Assembly: GCA_027600665.1 (NCBI GenBank)
Contig: JADGJL010000227.1
Span: 1-30,375 of the forward strand
From: Irineochytrium annulatum
Taxonomy: Eukaryota > Chytridiomycota > Chytridiomycetes > Chytridiales > Chytridiaceae
Direction of reading: 5' to 3'
DNA: 30,375 nt
Positions 21,429 through 30,077 of this stretch are shown here, piece after piece. Positions within the stretch are counted from its first letter, which is position 1. Every line of letters begins with the position of its first letter. The notes beneath the pieces are model-generated. The model was not told the origin of the DNA. It saw nothing but the letters and a program-made list of their open reading frames with translations, and did not search any database. Made by a program: the position numbers and the translations under genes.

Positions 21429-22517
21429 TCACTTGTCCTTCTTCTCTTCGTGCCCATCCTCATCATGATGTTCATTGTGGTGCGATTGCTGGGATCTGAC
21501 CGCCCTCCTTCTGGTAACAGCCGGCGCAACGGCAGGTGACATCAGCGGCCGCAATAGAAACCCCACCAAGATGATAGCCGTGCTAATATACCGCCAATCG
21601 TCCTGCGATAGCCGCTTCGGCACGCCCAGGATCGTGGCCGCCTCTCGAACGCGGGGGATGAACCCCTTCGTAACGAGCTCCACAACGAAGGTTTGCGGAG
21701 ACCTCGGTATCAACATCGCATTCACGTACTCCATAAACCTTGGACCGGCCTTTCCGCCCGTGCAGAGTACGTAGACCGACGTCGCGAACGCGATGACGCT
21801 GAAGTCCCAGCCGGGATATTTGAATGCCTCGCCGGGCCTCTTGGACCACTTCCAGATGATGCCGCCCGCGGTGACGCCTAGCGTGCCGACGATGATTTGG
21901 CCGACGAAGGACGTCGGCGCGGCCGGGTGTGAGACTTTACGAAGATGGTCGACGGCGGATGCCATCGCGAAGGCACGGACGATGGCGTCGACGAGCTCAA
22001 AAAGAAAGCCCGTGGCCGGTTGGAAAAGGTTTAGCAGGCTGAAGACAAGGTCCGTCGGGTCTTGGCACACGATGACGTAGCCGGCGATGTAGATCGGGAT
22101 GAGCTCATTCGACACCAGCCAGGGCACGGGGCGGCCCGTGATCAAAGCTGTTAAAGGCAATGCGCATACAATGAAGAAAGCGGAACGGTAAGCGTCACAA
22201 TCGGTTTGAATGGCCGACAATGTTCGAAGTCTTACCAGCAACGGTCCCTCCGCCCATTCCAAGCAAGAGCGTTGATACTGTTGAAATATCAAAAATTAGC
22301 AACGAAAAAATTGATTAAACAGGGCTCCAAACTCACACACGCCTCGCAGGAACGAGCGAGGTCCGAACTGCTCCGAAAGCGGCGCGATCGTCCGGTAGGC
22401 ATACGCGACGTATACGGCATGGGTGAGGTCGAGGACGAGGTGGATGTCCCGGAACGATTTGACGCCGTCCCTCCACACGGGCCAGGCCACATGAGCTTCA
22501 CGGATGAGCTGGTCCAT
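21429..22517 (-). CDS. TRIC-like (TMEM38) trimeric intracellular cation channel
   Basis: Three exons: 22517-22337, 22277-22236 and 22147-21429, giving 313 aa (animal TRIC-A is 299). Splicing restores the diagnostic glycine-rich TM2, LSTLLLGMGGGTVAALITGR. TM1 is preceded by FRDIHLVLDLTHAVYVAYAY, comparable to the TRIC aHYV start. Then come SNELIPIYIAGYVIVCQDPT with the Y-x(n)-P-D motif, ELVDAIVRAFAMASAVDHLR and VGQIIVGTLGVTAGGIIWKW. The tail is His/Lys-rich (SQQSHHNEHHDEDGHEEKKD), like TRIC tails. In animals TRIC channels carry the K+ counter-current for Ca2+ release from the ER. A role in fungal ER or vacuole ion balance is inferred. The start at 22517 is the first ATG in frame. Exon 2 is only 42 nt. 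It is divergent from TRIP4 across 79 bp. Confidence 0.8.
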
Positions 22518-22596
22518 CACTGACGAGTGATGCGAAAACTAATGGCAATCAAGCCGCGTCGGTCAAACTCTGGAAATTCCATCACATTTTGCAGTG
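22518..22596. promoter_or_regulatory. 79-bp divergent promoter between TRIC-like gene and TRIP4
   Basis: The start codons of the minus-strand TRIC gene (22517) and the plus-strand TRIP4 gene (22597) are only 79 bp apart. Both genes must share this interval or start inside it, suggesting a bidirectional promoter and co-expression. No TATA box is seen. Confidence 0.55.
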
Positions 22597-24476
22597 ATGG
22601 CGCCTACACCTTTGGAGACGTTCGCGCAGGAGCGGATCATGATGTTCCTCGGCCTCCCGCCGGCCGACGCGATGGGCATGGTGTCGAATCTAATGACGCT
22701 CCAACGCGAGGAAGCCAGCGATCTTCTTACCGGCGTCCTCGGGGACGATCCCGACGTGAAGGATTTTGTGGCAGAGTTTCTGCGCAGAAGGTACCCGGCG
22801 GCAGGGCGCGCGCCAGCAGGCAACGGCAATCAGTCGGGGAGGAATGCAGGCGGAGGCAGGGCCAGCGGTAGCGGCGCGGGGTCGGCATCGAGCTCGCCAA
22901 AGTCCACGGCGAAGGTCTGTCTGCATGGTGATTTCGCGTCTGACGGCCAACAACGAATAGGCACCGCAGTGGAAGGATGAGAGGAACGTGTACATGAAGC
23001 CTGCTGTTGAAGAGTCTTATTACGTGGCTGGGTGAGTTATCGCCGTCCCTTCCATCATCTGATGTCAGATTAAAGAAAAAAGAAAGCTCCAACGGAAGCC
23101 AAGGGTGCCTTACAAATGCCTGCTACTCCTCCGGCACAGCAGCATGATCCAGTGCCAGAACTTGCGAAAATTCCTTTGCAACCGGTCGATAAGGACAAAC
23201 GGAAAGTTGCAAAGAAGGAACGGCAAGCAACGAAGAAGTCGGGGTTGGGAACGGTTGCGGACATTGATAATGCGGTGAAAGTCGGGAACATGGCTGGCCT
23301 CAACGGCAGACTATATTGCGAGTGTTTAGGTACGTCTTTGCCGAGGCCTGCAGTAGTAAATGATCAAATCAGGCGTTAAGCACGGCTTGCTTACAAATTG
23401 CCTGACCTGCGGAAAGATTGTCTGTCTGCTCGAAGGGGCTGGCCCTTGTCCGTCCTGCGGAACACTGGTCGAGTCAGCGATCCAGCAGATTAACCTCATC
23501 CAAGGCAACAAGCGGAAAGCGGCCGTGAAGGAGGCCATCATCGAGCTTTCTTCCAAATCAGCGCCGAAACCAGTCGACGCTTACGCCGGCTCCCGGTACG
23601 GCCAAGCGGCCGGAGCGCAGCCCCGTAGCGTCGCCGCGGCCGTCGGCGCACCGGGAAAAATCAACGAGAACGCATATCCGACCCTGTTGAGCGACCGCGA
23701 CAAGGCGACGCTAGAGCGCGCCCAGGCGCAGAAGGAACGGCTGCTCGAGTACCAACGGAATAGCACGGCGCGCACGCGCGTCCACGACACCGCGAGCGAC
23801 TTTGACCTGCGGAACGACGCCGCGAATAAGTGGTTGACGGGGGAGGAGAGGGCGCATGCGCTGAAAATGGCGCAGGAGCAGGAGAGGATGCAGGAGGAGC
23901 AGAGAAAGCGGAGGGTTATTTCGCTAGATCTTGTCAACCGGAAGGTCGTCGCCGTGAATCCGAAGGACGCGGAGCCCATGCCCGTACTGAAGCAACCGGT
24001 GCCGGAGTGGGGCAGCGGTGGCGGCGCTGACGAGCGAGGGGTGAATATGTCAGCGGGCTCGTCGTCCTCGGGGATGGAAAGGCCGGAGCCGACGGCGGGA
24101 TCCACGGGGTTGTTTCATAACCCGACGCTGAGGGTTGCGCCGAAGTTCGTCGCTGGGAAGTCGGCCGCCGCGGAGGCGAAGCCGAAGAAGCTCACCCTTC
24201 GAATGAAGAAGCAGTTGGCGCGGGTGGAGGCGGAAAGCCCGAAGAACGCTGTGGAGGAGGTGCCGAAGGTCGAGGACGGTTTAACTGCGAAAGAGAGACG
24301 CGCTGCCAAGCGGGAAACGAAGCAAAGGTTTGTATAATTCACAGGCAGATGGCTCGCTGACAATGTCATTTAGAACGCTCCCCAAACTCGGCCGAGTGCA
24401 AGACCTCGATGACAGATTTGATAGCATAGATGATGGGATATCCTGGGCGGACGATGTTCCTACCGATGAAAGGTAG
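22597..24476 (+). CDS. TRIP4: TRIP4/ASC-1 homologue (Rqt4), ribosome-quality-trigger subunit
   Basis: Five exons: 22597-22914, 22970-23031, 23076-23329, 23373-24327 and 24374-24476, giving 563 aa. The N-terminal ~70 residues (MVSNLMTLQREEASDLLTGV, VKDFVAEFLRRRYP) match the CUE-like N-terminal helix bundle of Rqt4/TRIP4. A flexible Gly/Ser-rich and Lys-rich linker follows. Exons 3 and 4 join to form the zinc finger: RLYCECLGVKHGLLTNCLTC then GKIVCLLEGAGPCPSCG, the zf-C2HC5 domain. The remainder is helical and charged, ending GISWADDVPTDER. The ASC-1/RQT complex pulls apart collided ribosomes, with Slh1/ASCC3 as helicase and this protein binding ubiquitin and activating it; it also acts as a transcription coactivator in animals. 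The exon 3 acceptor at 23075 is an AAG, needed to keep frame. An ATOM-type ASCH domain, present in animal TRIP4, is not evident. Confidence 0.93.
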
Positions 24477-25374
24477 TCAACGGGTCACAGCGTCCTGCGC
24501 GTGCTTCTTCTACCTGCATCATTCTCGTAGTATTAATACTCAGTCTTCATACATGAGCGTAGTTGTTGCTCCTTATTTTTATCTGTAGTTCCGTTGTCCA
24601 AAATGCTCTTAGTTCTCACATTGGGAAGAGGTTAGAACGGCTTGGAGAAGATCACGTCGACGTCTACGCGCTTAAAGTCATGTTCGTCATCACTTCATGT
24701 GGTCACTCATGGCAAAGTCCTTCTAGATTTGTGTATCATGCCCTTAATCATCGGCAATAACTGTGGTGTACCCAGTGGCAACCCAGGGCTCTACTTTAGA
24801 TAGACGCAACAGGCGGAAGGTTCAATACCTTCAACACGACCTCGGACATTACTCTGCGCCGCCACGACCAAGAACAACTGGCCTTGACGACACTACAAAT
24901 CACAACAGCACTTACGAATCTATGTCCAACACTTCTGGACATACATTGGACTACAATTCCACGGCTTAACATGGTAGGGACCGCAACACACAGGGCGAAG
25001 TGTCATATACCTGCTGGCTCAGGTTTCTTTACATCGTGGACTGGGGCAGACTCGGACTGACCATGTGGTGCTCAAGGCACAGGGGATTGCTCCGTTGCTC
25101 TGGTGCTGGCCAGCCAGAGGCGACCAGGGCGATGGTGGCACACTAGGACGGAGTCTCTAACAATCACGGAGGAAGGCCAGATCGTCCATCCCCTCCAACA
25201 CTATTGAGAGTAGTATTAGCTAGTAGGTTTGAAGGATATTTATTACTACGTGACGCATGGCTCTTTTATCAGGCATATTGAGGGCCTTGACGTGGAAAGG
25301 TAAGTTCCAGCGAGGTTAATGCGGATTAGATTTGTCAAAGTGCAAATCGCCATTCTCACAACTCCTGTCGAAGG
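24477..25374. other. Gene-poor spacer after TRIP4
   Basis: About 0.9 kb with only short open frames that start at non-ATG or weak codons and lack motifs. At 24816-24832 a perfect 5-bp stem with a 7-base TTCAATA loop resembles a tRNA T-arm, but the rest of a tRNA is not convincing (see rejected items). The base composition is less GC-rich than the flanking genes. It may hold degraded repeat DNA that I cannot identify. Confidence 0.4.
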
Positions 25375-25614
25375 ATGCCCATCTGTCGTCGCTGCCAGGC
25401 CTCATTTTCTGAGGGCTCTCTCGAACCCGCGTGCCGCTTCCACCCGAAGTTATACGTCCGGCGCCCGCACCCGGACGACCACTACGTTTTCGAGATCGGC
25501 GACGCCCAAGATTTGGCCGAGGTCGCAAAGTGGGATAGATACTTTTGGGACTGCTGTGGAGCGGAGGGGAAGGATGACAAAGGATGCTGCGCGGCACCGC
25601 ATGAAGGGTATTAG
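25375..25614 (+). CDS. Small CHORD-like Cys/His zinc-binding protein
   Basis: An uninterrupted ATG-to-TAG frame of 79 aa. The Cys/His pattern MPICRRCQ, then CRFHPKLYV, then FWDCCG, then GCCAAPHEGY is a zinc-ligand series very like a CHORD repeat (CxxxC, CxxHP, WxCC, GCxxxxH). It also carries the acidic/aromatic spacer HPDDHYVFEIGDAQDLAEVA, in which some small fungal proteins of this type show a similar sequence. CHORD modules bind Zn2+ and often HSP90/SGT1, but a single stand-alone module of this size has no assigned role. No introns and no close partner gene. It lies between gene-poor DNA and the Kre9-like cluster. Confidence 0.65.
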   Translation: MPICRRCQASFSEGSLEPACRFHPKLYVRRPHPDDHYVFEIGDAQDLAEVAKWDRYFWDCCGAEGKDDKGCCAAPHEGY

Positions 25615-25786
25615 TGTTAAACAGTTAAAAGTATAAGGGAAAAAGTACGCACTGTTCATCTTTCAATGGTCAAATAGATGACGGAGGGCCAACGAGGAAT
25701 GGCAACGGGCACCTAGGCGTCGTCGCCCGCTGGTGACGCTGCCTGCTGCAAAACGACCTGCATTTAAAATTAAATAGCTTCTGACC

Positions 25787-25903
25787 CCATGTCCTCCAGA
25801 TACAGGTGACGGACATAGGTGGAAACGGCTGGTCCTGGATGGCCCAGATTATGTCGCCGGTGTCATCCACCTTGTAGAGCATACCAGCGAAGGGCTGGTA
25901 AAT
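25787..25903 (-). pseudogene. Relic exon of a third Kre9-like GPI protein gene
   Basis: On the minus strand, after a gatag acceptor, the frame reads IYQPFAGMLYKVDDTGDIIW then AIQDQPFPPMSVTCIWRTW. It aligns directly with exon 2 of the two intact copies (IVHPLAGQTYNVGDIINITW then TVTFYWEDV). The splice acceptor falls at the same residue. No signal-peptide exon can be joined upstream (the plausible donor has the wrong phase), and no exon 3 or GPI tail follows. It is therefore a truncated or decayed paralogue, much more diverged than the other two. Confidence 0.6.
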
Positions 25904-26290
25904 CTATCTCAGCCGAATGGAGCCAAATGAGCGTCACTCCTCCACCTGTCTCGATAGGCTCCAAAGCAGACCCGATCGGGTACGAAACCACGGCCCAGCT
26001 CCGGCCAGAATAATAGCTGGACCAACATGCGTGCAGGAGGCGGCCGAGGAGGCAGGGGCTTCGACGGACTCAAGCAAAAGGGGACAAATACCATGGTTCA
26101 ATAAACGCCTTGTTCGAATTTTGCTCGCGTGAAAGGTGAAGTGAACAAGGAAACAGAAAGATACGATAGATAGTGGAAACGGAAAAGAGCGAGGGACGAG
26201 AGAGGATCAGCATCACGCATCGCGCCCTGGTCTAGAAGTGCCAAATGAAAACAACAATCGCGAAATTCTGCCAAAATTTAAAAAAAGAAA
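25904..26290. other. Spacer between relic exon and GPI gene copy 1
   Basis: About 390 bp without a supportable gene. Its right end is AT-rich (run of A at 26280-26286) directly before the stop codon of GPI copy 1, and is presumably its 3' UTR. Sequence equivalent to this stretch is absent downstream of copy 2, where ABCD-derived sequence begins at once. Confidence 0.45.
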
Positions 26291-27231
26291 TTAGAACAGG
26301 AGAGCGAGGGCTAGGGGCGCTGCGAGGCACACGGCGGCGGCCTTCCCGGCGACGGACGACGCGCCGCTCATGGTGGTGGTGGTCCAGGCGGCGACGGTCG
26401 CGGCCATGGTCGTGGTCGTCTTCACGGCGGTCGTGGTGGTGGTGGTGGTGGAAACGGCGATGTTCACCATGAACTGAACGACGGAGGAAAAGCAGTTGTG
26501 GTTAGTACTGAGAATCAACAGGTGACGGCTTTGTAGAAACGTACGGGGTTGGAGTAAACATCGGTCGGGAGGGGAACAGTAGCGATGGTACCCTTGATGC
26601 CCCAGTTTCCGGCGCCGGGAAGCGTGGCCGGGACCTTAGCCGAGTACTGCATCGCGGAGATGGGAACGCTGGCGATGCTGCCAGGCAATGCCGTGCCAAG
26701 GTTGGCGCTCTTGCTATAAATTAAAAAACACTTAGGTTAAAATGCACGATCAACGACGACGGTGTCCATTTTTATAGATACTAACCGAACGTCCTCCCAG
26801 TAAAAGGTCACCGTCATGGCGGAGACGGCGGGGTCCGCGACGGTCCAGGTAATGTTAATGATGTCGCCAACGTTGTAGGTTTGGCCAGCGAGGGGATGGA
26901 CGATCTGTTCGAGCAAAAGCGTAAGAAGATCATCTCCCTCCCCCTCCATTGCATATGCATCCCGCGCTCCTATACATACCGTGATCGGGTTGGTAGGCGA
27001 GTTGGTAATCTGGACCGGGACCGCCGACGAGGTTGGTGTCACAACGGGGCCCGGACCACCGACCGGGATGATGCTAGAAGCCGGATCAACGGGGGTGCTG
27101 GCGGCGGGAGGAGTCGAGGAGGTGGCAGGGGCGTCACCACCAGCGGCCGTCGAGGTGGGGTCGTTGGTAACCGGGGGAGACTGCGCCAAGGCGCCGGCGG
27201 CGAGGACGATCAGAGCGGTGAGGAAGCGCAT
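26291..27231 (-). CDS. Kre9/Knh1-like, Ser/Thr-rich GPI-anchored wall protein (copy 1)
   Basis: Four exons: 27231-26980, 26904-26786, 26713-26545 and 26473-26291, giving 240 aa. A signal peptide (MRFLTALIVLAAGALAQ) is followed by a ~65-residue Thr/Ala/Pro linker. Next is the Kre9/Knh1 N-terminal-type beta domain (PF10342): IVHPLAGQTYNVGDIINITW, VTFYWEDVRKSANLGTALPG, YSAKVPATLPGAGNWGIKGT. A Thr-rich stem (STTTTTTTAVKTTTT) then leads to a hydrophobic GPI-attachment signal, SGASSVAGKAAAVCLAAPLA plus LALLF. Such proteins sit on the plasma membrane or in the wall; Kre9/Knh1 are linked to beta-1,6-glucan, but most members have no known function. It is the parent or sister of copy 2 at 29058. Confidence 0.88.
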
Positions 27232-27979
27232 CGTTGGAGAGGAGGGTTGATGGGAGGCTGACGGCGGTCGAAGTAAAGAAGTTCAGGAATAACGGATGCT
27301 GAAACAACGTTTTTGCAAGGAGGACCGCACCGTCTATTTTTGGAATGGGCGTTGTTGCATTGACTGGTGCCGCGCTTCTGGAGTTGGAGGCTTGTAAATC
27401 ATCCCATGGTAGTGCCATCAGGAGTGCTAAGATCCACCCGCTGTGGCCAGGCGCGCGACGCTCCGTCGGCAGGGGACGGTTACGAGGCTGGCGGGTCCAC
27501 ATCGACAGCGCTGCCGCTTTCGTGGGGTGCTTCCCGACCGATTGGCAAGGAGTCGACAGTCAATAGAAACCCTTGCCGCCACTGATGGCGCTCGCTGAGC
27601 GTTAATCCTTTACCTGGTTTGTTGGAAGGGACAGCAAGTTGTTCGCATGCGAGGTAAAATGGTTGAAGACGAGTGTTCTTGGTGGACATTCTTGCTTGCC
27701 TGAACAAAATACTCCAACGTCGCCGACCTGCTGCGTGTACGTTTTTTCCCTTCATTTTCTCTCGCAATCAGCGTTTAGTCCACTCTTGATGCGTGTACGC
27801 TCAGGTAATCTCACATAGATCGCGTGTATGGAGTGGTGTATTTAGTGACGTAAGGCGGCCAAGGAGCGATCATGGGGTTACTAATTGTCCGCCACTGTGA
27901 GCCGCCAGCGACCCACCGACGGCCATAATCGCGCACCTACCGATCCCAGCCTTTCCGTCCCCAGTTCAAGTCACCCGCA
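27232..27979. other. Duplicated intergenic region, unit A
   Basis: It corresponds block by block to 29059-30077 and is about 270 bp shorter, the difference lying mostly at 27660-27740 versus 29485-29810. It should contain the promoter of GPI copy 1 on the minus strand, plus the duplicate of the ABCD promoter, which now drives only a dead fragment. No ORF is supported. Confidence 0.6.
27843..27861. promoter_or_regulatory. Conserved TGACGTAA element, copy A
   Basis: The 19-mer tagtgacgtaaggcggcca is identical in both duplication units, whereas the surrounding sequence has diverged. The TGACGTAA core is an ATF/CREB-type bZIP site. Here it sits 118 bp before the ATG of the dead ABCD fragment. 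Confidence 0.5.
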
Positions 27980-28186
27980 ATGGCACCCAACCGGAGCAAG
28001 GTCGTGCTCCTGCCTTCTTCGCGAACCTCATCTCTGCCTATGTGAGGAACAAGCGCAGCATCGGTCGCGGCATCGGCGGCGTCGTGTCCTGGCCTGCTAT
28101 ACAATACCAGGCCAAGTCCCTCATGGACGCGACCAGAAGGCGCCAAAGAGCCTCCACGGCCGGCCCGAAAGCGCAGCAGGACAGAA
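27980..28186 (+). pseudogene. Truncated, frameshifted copy of the ABCD gene 5' end
   Basis: The copy starts ATGGCACCCAACCGGAGCAA, matching the intact gene at 30078 (ATGGCGCCCAACCGAAGCAA). Codons 1-10 agree. After that, six bases replace seven before GCGAACCTCATC, shifting the frame to a TGA at 28041. Past the shift the homologous protein (NLISAYVRNKRSIGRGIGGV) continues in the other frame, with further small changes. Homology ends at cagcaggac (about 28181), where the sequence passes straight into the stop codon of GPI copy 2. No product is expected. Confidence 0.85.
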
Positions 28187-29058
28187 CTAGAACAGGAGAG
28201 CGAGGGCTATGGGCGCCGCGAGACACACAGCGGCGGCCTTCCCGGCGACGGACGACGCGCCGCTCATGGTGGTGGTGGTCGAGGCGGCGACGGTCGCGGC
28301 CACGGTTGTTGTCGTCGTCTTGATGGCGGTCGTGCTGGTGGTGGTAGAATCGGCCATGTTCACCATGAACTAAACGACGGAGGAACGTAGTTGCGGTTAG
28401 TACTGAGAATCAAAAGGTGACGCTTTGTAGGAACGTACGGGGCCGGGGGAATAAACATACTCCGGGAGGTTGTCAGTGTCCATGATGCCCATGATTTCAT
28501 AGTTGCCGGCGCCGGGAAGAGTGGCCGGGACCTTAGCCAAGTACTGCATCGCATAGACGGGAGCAGTGGCGATGCGGTCAGGCAACACCGTGCCAAGGTT
28601 GGTGCCCTTGCTGTATTTTACAAACACTTGCGTTAAAAATGCACGGCCGACGACAATGTCCAATTAAAGAAAAGATCCTAACCGAACGTCCAACCAGTAC
28701 AAGGTCACCGTCCAGCCGGTGACGATGACGTCCGCGGCGGTCCAGTTGATGCTGATGATGTCGCCCACGTTGAAGATTTGGCCAGGGAGGGGACTGTGGA
28801 TCTGATCAAGCATATCAGGTTAAAAAACCTCCTCGCTCCCTCCATTGCATGTGGTACACCGGTTCTCGTACATACCGTCATCAAGTTAGAAGATGGGCTG
28901 GTAGTCTGGACCGGGGCCGCCGACGAGGTCGGTGTCACAATGAGGCCCGGCCCACCGCCCGCGATGATGCTAGAAGCCCAGGTAAGGTCGCTGGTGACCG
29001 AGGGAGACTGCGCCGCGGCGCCGACGACGAGGACGATCAGGGCGGTGAGGAATTGCAT
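28187..29058 (-). CDS. Kre9/Knh1-like GPI-anchored wall protein (copy 2)
   Basis: Four exons: 29058-28876, 28801-28683, 28610-28439 and 28369-28187, giving 218 aa. The exon structure is that of copy 1: exon 2 (119 nt) and exon 4 (183 nt) have identical lengths, exon 3 is one codon longer, and exon 1 lacks 23 codons of the Thr/Ala/Pro linker. The signal peptide is MQFLTALIVLVVGAAAQ. The beta domain has PLPGQIFNVGDIISINWTAA and VTLYWLDVRKGTNLGTVLP. The Thr stem and the GPI signal (SGASSVAGKAAAVCLAAPIA) are almost unchanged. The reading frame is open throughout, so both copies look functional. Its 3' flank is ABCD-derived coding sequence rather than its own UTR, so it may use a new polyadenylation site. 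Confidence 0.87.
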
Positions 29059-29699
29059 CTTTCGAGGACGCGGTTGGTGGGAGCCTTGAGAGTGTTGGGA
29101 CGAGGAAGTAAAAGAATTCGAGGATAATAGACGCTGAAACAACGTTTCTGCAGTGCACGAAGGACCGCACCGTCTATTTTTGGCATGGCGGGTTGCAATG
29201 AGGGAACTTGCCCCACAATCTTGGCCTCAAGAACGCCTAACATTTTGCAGTTGAGCGCTAAGATCAACCCGCGGTGGCCAAGCGCGCCATTGCATACAAG
29301 TCATCTGAAAAAGTACGGCGACAGCGCTGCCGCTGTCCCTGGATGGTTCCCGACCGCATATCGACAGGTCAATAGAAATCCTTGCCGCCACTGTACAAAC
29401 GATGGCGCTCGCTGAGCGTCAGTCCTTGAACTGTGCTTGATTAATGTTGGAGGAGACAGCAAGTTGTTCGGATCCGAGGTAATATGTTTTGCTATTTAGA
29501 TGATTAATTTTTTTTTTCCATTTTTCCTATGCTCATTTCTTACTTCTTCCTTTCATCTGCAGTCTCTTCTTCGCATGAGGTCAATATAAATCTTAGCCAG
29601 CACCGCTCGTTAACGAGGGGGCTCGCTGGCTTTGCGTTGATCTCCATCACATATTTACCTTCGTTCCACTGCTATAAACAGGAGTTTGCTCTAATGGGT

Positions 29700-29797
29700 T
29701 CGCGAAGCTTGACTCGACCGCGTGCCAAACCTCGATGACGGCTTTGATGGCGGACGTTCTGGCGGACGATGTTCTCGCTTGCCATGAAAGATAATCG
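29700..29797 (+). pseudogene. Diverged relic of the TRIP4 last exon
   Basis: Blocks match TRIP4 exon 5 (24374-24476) in order: cgtgccaaacctcgatgacg against agtgcaagacctcgatgaca, then tttgat, then ggcggacgatgttc, then gatgaaag-like gccatgaaag. About 15 bp are missing in the middle and the frame is broken. It lies on the same strand, 5.3 kb downstream of the functional exon, inside unit B only. Confidence 0.6.
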
Positions 29798-29910
29798 AAG
29801 GTCCACTTGCTCGCGCGCACCCTGCCTTTTCTCTCGCAGTGAGCGTTAGTCCACTTCGATACGCGAAGCTCTTCATTTCTATCACATGTATCGCGTGAAT
29901 GGCGTGTTGT

Positions 29911-29929
29911 TAGTGACGTAAGGCGGCCA
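29911..29929. promoter_or_regulatory. Conserved TGACGTAA element, copy B (ABCD promoter)
   Basis: Identical 19-mer to copy A, 148 bp before the ABCD start codon. Its perfect conservation inside a diverged duplicate, with an ATF/CREB-type core, suggests a transcription-factor site. Function is inferred. Confidence 0.5.
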
Positions 29930-30077
29930 TGGGGAGATCATGAGGCCTCCAATTGAAAGTTGTGCCGCGTGAAGGTCCGCCACTGTCAGCTCGACGACGC
30001 CGCCAGCGACCCTCCAGCGCTCTCCATCGCGCACCTACCGATCCCATCCTCTCCGTCCCCAGCTCAAGGCGCCCGCA

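Larger units (their letters stand above)
26291..28186. repeat. Tandem duplication unit A (GPI gene + spacer + ABCD 5' fragment)
   Basis: This unit holds GPI copy 1, about 0.75 kb of intergenic sequence and a frameshifted copy of the first ~200 bp of the ABCD gene. Matches to unit B run in the same order: gaaacaacgttt and accgcaccgtctatttttgg (27300 / 29140); the gacagcgctgccgct block (27505 / 29321); gatggcgctcgctgagcgt (27583 / 29401); gacagcaagttgttcg (27631 / 29456); and tagtgacgtaaggcggcca (27843 / 29911). The unit ends inside ABCD coding sequence. Confidence 0.88.
29059..30077. other. Intergenic region, unit B, between GPI copy 2 and ABCD
   Basis: About 1 kb holding the divergent promoters of GPI copy 2 (-) and the ABCD gene (+). 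It contains blocks shared with unit A, an AT-rich piece (T run at 29509-29518), the TRIP4 exon-5 relic and the conserved TGACGTAA element. Short open frames inside have no supporting motif. Confidence 0.55.

Noticed and set aside
24762..24839. tRNA- or SINE-like structure (T-arm GAAGG-TTCAATA-CCTTC at 24816-24832)
   Set aside because: The T-arm is perfect and an acceptor stem pairs at 5 of 7 positions, but the A-box/D-arm is absent and the only anticodon that fits would read a stop codon. Most likely chance.
26341..26472. Plus-strand frame with runs of Trp and Arg (and its twin at 28240-28323)
   Set aside because: Antisense of the Thr-rich stem codons of the GPI genes. Not a protein.
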